Shown: in pieces, positions 20,868 to 30,400 of the stretch
Layout: every line of letters begins with the position of its first letter
Position numbering within the stretch: position 1 is the stretch's first letter
Notes under the pieces: generated by a model
What the model was told of the DNA's origin: nothing
Databases searched by the model: none
The model's input: the letters and a program-made list of their open reading frames with translations, nothing else
Source of the DNA: Branchiostoma floridae
Lineage: Eukaryota > Chordata > Leptocardii > Amphioxiformes > Branchiostomatidae
Length of the DNA: 64,000 nucleotides
Direction: 5' to 3'
NCBI RefSeq assembly: GCF_000003815.2
Contig: NC_049994.1
Location: 15,046,659 to 15,110,658 of the forward strand
Program-made: the position numbers and the translations under genes

Positions 20868-20995
20868 GCGCTGACAGCATGATCCTGTCAACAATGCAAA
20901 TTTTCCCACAGCTGACATGATTATCCTGTCAAGAATGCAAATAGCCACTCCCCAAAGATCTTGCTACTGAATTATCGCAAACTGTCGTGATGCTG
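20868..20995. repeat. decayed left part of the palindrome array
   Basis: Two degenerate 'TGACA...CCTGTCA' palindromes, then 'GCAAACTGTCGTGAT', repeat the motifs of the array at 21251-21689. The two parts seem to be split by a retrotransposon fragment. Confidence 0.6.
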
Positions 20996-21019
20996 CCGAT
21001 ACGTCAACACCCAACACTG

Positions 21020-21230
21020 TACGCCGATTTATTTTATGATGTGTTTGATAGTCAGTTAAGATAGAAAAATGTTTTACATGATTTTTAAACATCAGCATGT
21101 ACGCCTCTAAAGTATAATGTATATGATGCTGATAATGTGATAATTGTAAACTTCAGTGCAATTCAGGTAGCCCTGGCTACCTGCAAAACTGTTGTCATGA
21201 ATAAACTGAACTGCGCTGAACTGAACGTAC
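21020..21230 (+). mobile_element. non-LTR 3' end fragment
   Basis: The trailer ends 'CATGAATAAACTGAACTGCG' with a CTGAA-type microsatellite. It appears inserted within the palindrome-array element. Confidence 0.5.
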
Positions 21231-21250
21231 TGTATACTCTACCGAAATAT

Positions 21251-21689
21251 CGTAAGTTGGGCAAACTGTCGTGATTCTACTTAGGTACACCATACGCTAC
21301 TGTAATATCGTAAGTCGGGCAAACTGTCGTGATACTGTCAAGAAACTGAGGCTATTGACAGGATCGTCCTGTCAACAGTGGAAAAAATTGCACTGTTGAC
21401 AGGATTGTCCTGTCAACAGTGCAAAGTTTCTACTGTTGACAGGATCGTCCTGTCAACAGTTTCAAGTTTTTCCACTGACAGAACGATCCTGTCAACAGTG
21501 CAAAGTTTTCTACTTTTGACAGGACGATCCTGTCAATAGCCACAACCTTGTTGCCACCATCACGACAGTTTGCCCGACTTACGATATTTCAGTTTCGTGT
21601 ACCTAAGCAGAATCACGACGGTTTGCCCGACTTACGATATTTCAGTATCGTGTACCTAAGCAAAATCACGACAGTTTGCCCGACTTACG
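21251..21689. repeat. palindrome array with inverted tandem-repeat arms (foldback-like)
   Basis: Five palindromes of the form 'TGACAGGATCGTCCTGTCA' recur every 40-41 bp at about 21355, 21396, 21436, 21476 and 21516. Outside them, 'CGTAAGTCGGGCAAACTGTC' occurs twice in direct orientation on the left (21251, 21309) and three times reversed on the right (ending 21583, 21636, 21689). The whole block is a giant inverted repeat of tandem units, the architecture of foldback transposons. It contains no ORF. Confidence 0.85.
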
Positions 21690-22410
21690 CTGTGACATAA
21701 GGTACGTGACCTCCTTTACAGATGTCACACGTCACATGGTCCTGTGTTTAATTCAAAGGCACGTGACGTCTTTTACGTGTACATGTGACCTTAAATACGC
21801 CACGTCCGGCATACCTCAAACATGTTATACTTCTAGTCCAATTCATCCGCCTGTTCGTAGCCACCGACTCAGCCGCGGATTCGTGATTAGACAGAACATA
21901 GCTACTCATTCAGATACTGATTCGACAAAATACGTAACTTTCCTAAATTCGCCCCAAAACGCCGATGCATGTCAGATATTGTTTCAAATGGTCTGTAACA
22001 ACTCTTCAAATGCGAATTCAAATATGGATGATATTAGGAAGTAATATTTCAACGATAGAGTGCACTATTAGCTATTAGCAAACGAAACCTAGGAACAATA
22101 TCATGAACTACGGCCAAATCACTAGCAGAAAAGCAAGTCAGGTCTTGCAAAATCCTACATTTTCAGAAAACCAATAAAATTTTACCGGATTTAATTAACG
22201 AGCTACAGCGGGCCTAATTGGTGATTAGAAATTGGCTGCTAAACAGGACAACAGTGCAAAAGTAGCTTACCCGATATCCGACATTAAGGATTTGGTATAT
22301 CAGTTTTAATGACTGCTAGAGACGTAAACAATAATTTTCAGCAGTCAAATGGCTTTCCATTTCCCGTCGATAGATTCTACCATGAAATTCAAGTGATTAA
22401 AGTGACGCGC
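21690..22410. other. unassigned sequence between repeats
   Basis: Contains 'CACGTGAC' words near 21700-21770 and otherwise nothing recognisable. Confidence 0.35.
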
Positions 22411-22870
22411 AAATTTAACAGACATCGATCATAGCATTATGACCTCCGTTGCCATAAAGTTGACATATGATATGCGGTCGGGAGAAAGACGAAGCGGGTT
22501 TTCCATTCTATTGACCCATTTAAACGATAAACAATAAACTGAGCATACAAATTAACAACTTCGACCAAACTATTTCCTATGATACAATAGTTCGTACGCT
22601 ACGTTCCACAATTGGTAAATTTAACAGACATCATGGCGTTATGACGTAAGGGTGCCGTAGGTTGACGTGCGGTCAGAAGGACGTCATGGCGGGTTTTCCA
22701 CTCTATTGACCCAATTGAAAGTTTCATAGACAAGAAATTAAACATACAGCTTCGATCAAATTCTTTCCGTTTACACCGGAGTTTCTATGCTACGTACTCC
22801 AAGCCAGAAATTTAACAGACAGCAAGGCATTATGACGTCCGGGTGCCGTTAAGTTGACATACTCGTAGCG
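22411..22870 (+). repeat. roughly 200-bp tandem repeat, 2.3 copies
   Basis: Units start 'AAATTTAACAGACA' at 22411, 22617 and 22808 and share 'GGGTTTTCCA', 'CTATTGACCCA' and 'CTTCGA'. The copies are diverged, so the array is old. Confidence 0.78.
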
Positions 22871-22904
22871 ATGAGCGATGGCCACTTCATAAGCAGGAGA
22901 GAAT

Positions 22905-23330
22905 CAAGGAGAGGAGTGACGTTTCATTTGAAACCTTCTGGAGGGCACAAAAGCATCAATGCCAGCCTGTAACAGAGATGCAACCTCTTCAGCACATTCG
23001 TCAGCCCTATTTGCGACTACACTATCTGCCAGGGAGCGTCTCTGAGCAAGTCACGAAAACTATCCCAGTCTGCCTTGACCTTGTTATAACTGTAGAGTGT
23101 CCTGTGTAAGGGTGATTCAAGTGCATCCTTACAGTTCAGGGAAATCTCAGCTGATACTACTACGTGATCCGACTAACCAAGGTAGGTGGAGGTGGCTGCT
23201 GTGTGATTTGGCAAAAGTTTTGGTTAGAAGCTAAGAATAAGTCTATTATAGACTGTCCTGTAACCTGGTCAGAATAGCGGGTGTCGCCAAGTTTGGTAAG
23301 TTGAACACCACCACGAGTAAGACAGTCCCG
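22905..23330 (-). pseudogene. non-LTR retrotransposon endonuclease-linker remnant
   Basis: On the minus strand, frames interrupted by shifts read 'TGQSIIDLFLASN', 'SDHVVVSAEI' and 'LYSYNKVKADWDSFRDLL'. They continue with 'DAFVPSRRF'. This order matches the end of an AP-type endonuclease and the linker before the reverse transcriptase. Several frameshifts make it a relic. Confidence 0.7.
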
Positions 23331-23559
23331 ACGTTTGTATCATCAGCCTCATATACGACTGAAAATGGCCGTTTTTTACGCTTTACTTTTGTTGCTTATT
23401 CTAATAAAACCAGAAAGGATTGCTGACTGTCATTGTAGCCTACATTGCTTGGCAAAACATTGGTATAGTACAAAAATGACTATAACAAACGTTACCATTG
23501 TTCGATGCTTTCTACGTTATCTATTTGACCTGCTATTGGTGTGAAAAAAGCTGCCTACT

Positions 23560-24105
23560 TTTTATTGATGGTTTATTATTCATACATATATATACATATA
23601 CATACATATACATACATACATGGACATACTAAAACAACGTTGCAGCCTGTTATACCTTGCTGTAAAACTGGCTGAATTGAATTAGTTTTAGTCGTAAAAT
23701 AAAAACCTTAATATATACAACATAACATACTTATCAATCATCGATACACACCAAGGCTAACATTAGCAGTAATCAACGTAACCATGTAGTAATAATGTGA
23801 CATTATAAACAGGCTATAAATCAGTATTTAAGAGTGTGGACAAGTATGGAATAGCACTGTTTTTGTACCTATCATATTTGGCAAAAGGTATGCTAAGCTC
23901 GAGCCCTCGTTTCAAACCTCTGTTGTGAACTTCATTACTTGTAGCTGGCAACCAGCTTCGAAAAGTGGGTGAATTAAACATGGATTTCGCAAACTTAAGA
24001 CATAGAAATTCTCTTCTTGCTTTTAAAGTGCAAATATCTAGCCTACATAGAGCTTTGGCATTTTAGATGTCGCTATGTTTATGCACGTCCCCTTATAACT
24101 AAATG
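23560..24105 (-). pseudogene. 5'-truncated non-LTR retrotransposon 3' end
   Basis: From about 24060 to 23819 the minus strand has an open C-terminal tail. It reads 'LKARREFLCLKFAKSMF' and 'YDRYKNSAIPYLSTLLN', then a stop. These are the closing motifs of a non-LTR reverse transcriptase ORF. The trailer ends in a TGTA microsatellite at about 23575-23620. Confidence 0.75.
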
Positions 24106-24330
24106 ATATAATGAACACAGCATCTTTTCGATGGAAAAAAAGCCCAAAATGATACATAACCAATGAGTTTTAAAAATACCTTTTCACTTTTGTTTATCGT
24201 TAATAAAGTGAATTTCCTAAACAATCAGGTAGGTTTGACAAAAATGAGCTTATTTATTTTTCGAACCTAAAATAGCTATTGGAAACATTTCAATGAGAAT
24301 GAGCCGTTATAATTAACGTGTTGTACTTAC
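24106..24330. other. region 3' of the last visible GON exon
   Basis: No exon was recognised, although the donor at 24330 demands at least one more exon of the LamG-GON gene further left. Confidence 0.4.
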
Positions 24331-24409
24331 CTTGTGAGGGTGTCAGATATATTTTCTCTCCATCGGGCCGGCAGTAGCCACACCATCCACCACATCGGGC
24401 AGAGGCAAC
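24331..24409 (-). CDS. LamG-GON gene: GON domain C-terminal exon
   Basis: After TTTTTCAG it encodes 'CGGWCGYCRPDGEKIYL'. The Cys motif corresponds to the closing 'CGGYCGKC' of ADAMTS9-type GON domains. It ends with one base before GTAAGT, so another exon follows. Confidence 0.82.
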
Positions 24410-27400
24410 CTGAAAAAATGAAAAACATTTCAATCAACATATCAAAGAGTATATAAACGAAATATTTTTCTAGTTGATGATATTTAAAGATGTTGATTTT
24501 TCTTGTTAATGATATTTAAAGATCTTGGAGTTGGGGATGGGTTATACCGTGGATCCATTGAGTTTTAAGTGAAAGATTTTGCTGCATGGATGCGCGTTAA
24601 ACCATTAACCCTATCTAGACGGGGGGGGGGTAAAAGTGTCCGCGCCAACTTTGACGTCATATAACTGCCGAACGACGTGTGCTAGAACTACAAAACTTGG
24701 TGATTTTTCCTAAAATAATGTTGGCAACAATTTTGAACAAAAATTTAGTTTGTGATTTTTCGTGTTGCCATGGCAACGGGTTTCTGACAGGCATATTTTA
24801 CAAAATTTACTAATTTCAGTTTGAATTATGAGATTTCATGGTTTCATTGCTAGACCAAACTTATTTATCTATATCATTAACATCCTGTGTAATTTTAAGT
24901 TACATTTTTAATTAAGTATTCATAATTTATGCTAATTCGATGACGTCATGGGTCAAAATCCAAGATGGCGGACAATGTAATTTTAACGATGAATACATGT
25001 TATTTTACACGTGACAAATACCGTCAAAATCTTTTACTTTCTTACAAAACACAATCACTTGAACCTTTTTAGTCCACTTCTATTGGGTTTGGGGTTATAT
25101 GTGGAAAAAATCGTATTTTAGAAAATTCAAGCTTGTCGATCCAAGATGGCGGACAAATGACGGACAAATGGCGGACAAATGACGTCATTTTTTGACGTCA
25201 TATAGGCGTCAGTTTCGTCGTCATTGGCAACAAAAGACTTGGCAGACTTAGACACCAATAAGATACCCTTTATAGTTGGTTTTGGTTATTGGGTGGGCCG
25301 ACTACTCACTCTTTGCAGCCAGGGTCTGAATTGCGAGGAGCTTACAATAGGCGAGGCTAAATCGCAAGGGTCTGGATGGAGCGAGCTGCCATTCGGCGCT
25401 ACTCAGGTGACCTCAACACGACTGTCGCAAGTGTCTGGAGCGAGCTGCCATTCGGCGCCACTCAGGTGACCTCAAAACACGGGACCTCCATTTAACGTCC
25501 TATCCGAGGGACGGCCCTAGCCGAAGCTAGGTACTCATTTTCACCTGAGTAAAGTGAGGAAAGTCGTGTAAAGTGCCTTTCCCAAGGACACAAGATCGGT
25601 GACACGCAGCCGGATTCGAACTCGCAACCTCTCTGTCACGGGCCGAACACACCGCTACGCGGTCCCACACAATATAGTCATCGTTTTGTTAAGTAACTTT
25701 AAGTATAGCGTAAATTTCATATTTAGACGGTTTTAGCCCAAAATATGACATTATGACGTCATAATTACGTCATATTACGTCATAACGATACAAAAATTAC
25801 AGAAAATATAAAACTTTACTAGTACATCCCTCCCTCTAAATTTGGGGATCGTAACCCAGGCGGTTTTGAAATTACGAAGGGGGGGCAAAAGAGCCCCCCC
25901 CCCCCCCCGGCCCCAGGAATAAAAAAAGCCCGGTCTAGATAGGGTTAAGTCATTACCGAACAGTAAGTTATAGACAGGCAACAAACCTTTCTGTCCTCCG
26001 AGAGAAACATGTCGTTGATGGTCAGATCTGCTGGGTAGCNNNNNNNNNNNNNNNNNNNNNNNNNNNNNNNNNNNNNNNNNNNNNNNNNNNNNNNNNNNNN
26101 NNNNNNNNNNNNNNNNNNNNNNNNNNNNNNNNNNNNNNNNNNNNNNNNNNNNNNNNNNNNNNNNNNNNNNNNNNNNNNNNNNNNNNNNNNNNNNNNNNNN
26201 NNNNNNNNNNNNNNNNNNNNNNNNNNNNNNNNNNNNNNNNNNNNNNNNNNNNNNNNNNNNNNNNNNNNNNNNNNNNNNNNNNNNNNNNNNNNNNNNNNNN
26301 NNNNNNNNNNNNNNNNNNNNNNNNNNNNNNNNNNNNNNNNNNNNNNNNNNNNNNNNNNNNNNNNNNNNNNNNNNNNNNNNNNNNNNNNNNNNNNNNNNNN
26401 NNNNNNNNNNNNNNNNNNNNNNNNNNNNNNNNNNNNNNNGCACTACTATTGTAAGGTAAGAACATGTTGAAATACCAGTGGTTTGAGCAAAGGTGTAGTC
26501 ATCTCCAATAACTTCGATCCTGGATGTATTAAACTGGATTCTGAGCTTGCTGAACTTCGTGGTCCCTCGATTGTCGTATGGGTGCTGAAGGCAATATAAA
26601 AGAAATCTTCATTGACACGACAAAAGTACAGCGACTTACGTAAATATATCATCACAATGACGCTGGCCTTACACGTGTGTACCTTTCAATTAAAATCACT
26701 AAGACTAATTTGTTGTACAAATATATTAATAGCAATTTAGTTTATCCTTCAACTAAACGTGGTCACTGTTGTGAACAGCTATACTTTGCTACCAATAGTT
26801 TCACCTACCTGTAATGAACCGGTGCATTGCGAGTGACTTGCGTCGACCAGTCGGTCAGCAAAGAAAATGGCATAGTTCTCATCAGGACCGGATGGTAGGG
26901 TTAGGAACTCTTTGGGTTCCCCAGATGCCATGTCATGGCAATAGACGCGGAGGGCTACATCACTGTCCGTTGAAAAGGGGTAAAGTATGTACTCGCCGTC
27001 GTTGGCATTGGAGCGTAGAGATTTAGCTTCAGCGCACGATGTGGGCTTGTGGCCTGTAAGAGTTAGCATTATGTTAATATTAAATGCTGTGGCTATTTTC
27101 TTACATAAACAAATTTTGTGTTATCTAGAATATCTTTCATAAATGAAGATAAATAAATCAAACTAATTGATGACGTCATTGGTCAAAATCCAAGATGACG
27201 GACCATACGACCAGATCCAGAATAACTAGATTATTGTTCCTTACAATTTGTACCTACCTAGCATTTTTCATCAAAAATTGTTTAAATGAACATTTTTAGT
27301 CTATTTCCATTGTCTTTTGCGATTATTTGCTAACAAAATGTATTTTTGAAAATCCAAGGTGGTGGATATAAGATGGCGGAGCCCAACTGGTATCTTAGAT

Positions 27401-30400
27401 ATGTATGACGTCATTTTATGGCGTCATTTTTACGTCATTGATTGGCAACACAGTGGCAGGTAGTAACAAACATTATCAATCTGCACTTGCTGTTACATTT
27501 ATGTAGCATACCTTGAAGTTTTCTGAGAATACCCTTTTTTCGTGGTTCCAACCAATACAGTCAAATTGAACACGTCATCTTTACGTCATATAATATCATA
27601 ACAGCGTCAAATTTCGTAAACTCTTATGTGTACATCATTTTCTGAAAATTTAGTTGTTTAAGATTTACAGTTCGAAGGGACGGGCCTTCAAAATAACTCC
27701 GAAGCCCCCGCCCCCCGTCCCAGATTGACCAACAAAGCCCGGTCTGAATACAGAATAGGGTTCAACTCACCATTACAAGCATCGCGCGCTGCGGCAATCT
27801 GTTCTTGAGTCATGGCGTAGTCGTACAGCTGCAGGCAGGCGATACGCCCCGCGAAGCACCGATCATCCCCGTCCCTTACCGCCACCCGGACAGAGTGCCG
27901 ACTTGCAACCTCGGCAACTCCGATGTGTAGTTCACGTGCCAGTTCCCCGTTGCCCCAGATGGATGCCATTCCTGTTTCGCTGTCGTAGGTGCAGCCCACG
28001 TAGTTCCAAGAGTTCAGTTGCAGCACTCTTGCAATTACGAAAGGTGAAAAATACCCATCTCTGCCTACCGGTCTGCAACAGACAGGGATAACACCATTCA
28101 ATTCAACCATGAGGATAAGAAATCGATCTGAATCTAAGTAAAAATGTATCTTTACACTCGACAAGCAATTCAAAGAAATCAACCTGAATTTAAGAATTTT
28201 GTTGTTGTTTGTACCTGCTTAAAAAAACAGGCGCTGTTTTTGGTAGGGATCACGATTTGGAGTTTGTGATTCCGGACAAATATCTTTAGAACCTCTGGAT
28301 GGATTGCAATCACATTTACTATGGTGATAGATATTAACCATTGTGCTTTAGCGCGCATTATATATATATATATATATAGTTTTATTGCACAACAATTGTA
28401 CGGGGTACAAAGTATGGCATCTACATAACTACAGTTCTATAACTTAACGCTTATCTAACTAATACAGAAGTTGTAGTATGGGATAAATTTCTTACAGTTG
28501 TTGGAGGCTTTTACAATCATTGGAGGAATTTCTAATGTCTAAACCTTCTTTGATATATTTTCCTATATCTGTCATGCAGAGATTGTCACATGTCATGATG
28601 TATTTGAATTTGCACTTCAGGTCCATCGAGATAAACTCTTGTGTATAAGATGACAGCCTTGTGTACAGAGAATTTCGTATATCAGAATATAGAAGTTTGC
28701 TGCAGTTTTGTGGTCCGTTTAAAAAAAAAAATATGTACACCCCTTTTTGATAGGAATAGAGTGGTCCCAGTAATTGATACATGAATACCACTGTGTGCGG
28801 GGTGAATAACTATATACACAGTCGGGATATGAAGCCAATCGCGTAGCTACACGGATCCACAACTAGTAGAAAGAGTAACTGTGACCATCCCTGTCACCTC
28901 TGTATGGAATGAACCATTATATATACATTAGGGATATGTGCAGGTGTAACAATAGGAAATAAAAAGGAAATGGTGAGGTCAATAGAAAGCTGTAATTTTG
29001 GATCTCACCGTTTACCATGGGTAGATATATAAGAACAATGATAGAATAATCTTGCCAAACGTCAAACCATATCAACCCCACAACACACCGTACGCACCAT
29101 CACAAAAAAAAATTCATGCAGGTTTGAGTTTTCAGACTCTTGTTTGTTGTTGTAATGTTTTTTTCGAGTTCTTGCACAAATATTTTTGGGAACTGTCTCA
29201 CCAGTATAGAGCAATGGGGGATAAGTATGTTTGATGAAGATGATTATAAACAGGGAGTGGATAGAGAACGGTAATTCGTCTGGTCACTAAACGTACCTAG
29301 CCTTCAACAGGCCTACCCAATAGGGTCTCTTCACGCTGAAACAGAATTAGCTGGAATCAAGCAGAACCACCCGGAATGTAGAATTTGCGAAATTCGTGCC
29401 ACATTCGGGTGGGAATTCCAAATGGACCTAATATCCCCTTCACATGAGAAGAAATGAGCCGAAATGCCGTCAGAATAACTATTCTTTGTATATTCCTGGG
29501 AATTTGTAGTGCATTCTAGACATTATCGCTCAATTCCAGATTTTCTTTCGGCCACATTCTTGCAAGATTTGAAGTGGCTTGCTGTTTCGGTTCTCCATCG
29601 AATGAGACAAGAATGTTTCGAATAATGTTGGAATGCCGTAGAATTCGGTCATACATCAGTTAGAATGCACTTTCAATGACGTTCGATGTTTCTCCACTTC
29701 AAATGCACCTCGAAAGTTTTGAGCATGTCAAAAACATTCGGGACGGCCCCAAGAATGGGCAGAAATATCTGGAACGCATTGAGAATTTCTAGAATACTCA
29801 GAAATATACAAAGAATAGCCATACTGACGGCATTCCGGCTGATTCCACTTCTCGTGTGAAGGGGCCTTAAGGGAGTTCAGGGATCGTAGAATTCGGCAAA
29901 AAAATCGGGAAATTGGCTGGTAGAGACTTAATTGTAACCTCTACTAGGCTCCACAGGTCGCTGGAAAACGCTAAAGGGGGGCGAAAACGCTAGGGATCTC
30001 GCCCCCCGGGGGGGCGAGATCGCTGTCACACCGGCCCGCCAATAATCCTAGGCCAATTAACTCCTACTAGGCTTTTATTCATAACTTGGCCAAAGTCCCC
30101 TATTCGGACAGGCGGGGGTCTGGTAGAAACTAACTAAAACGTACCGCAGCTGCAGTTCCTCTGGTAACAACTGCCAAAAGTGCAGTGCCCAGTGCCAGAT
30201 ATTGGGGTTGGTCCCGACGTAGTCAAAGATCGGTCCAGCCTCTCCGGTAGGATAGACGTGTGCCAGTATGGTGAAGGAGTAGCGCACATCCAACTTGCCA
30301 TTGTTGGGAATGTCGATGTAGGAATGTGCAGTTCCAGAGAACAGGAAGGCCCCGTTTGCGTCACCATACGGACCTGTGGCGAGCTGGGTCCCCGTTGCTG

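Noticed and set aside
21251..21689. Possible CRISPR array
   Set aside because: The regular 40-bp units are palindromes with similar spacers, the genome is animal, and no cas genes are present.
23335..23544. Short plus-strand ORF starting with a hydrophobic, signal-like stretch
   Set aside because: It lies between two retrotransposon relics, has no recognisable domain or splice context, and only 69 codons; chance is likely.
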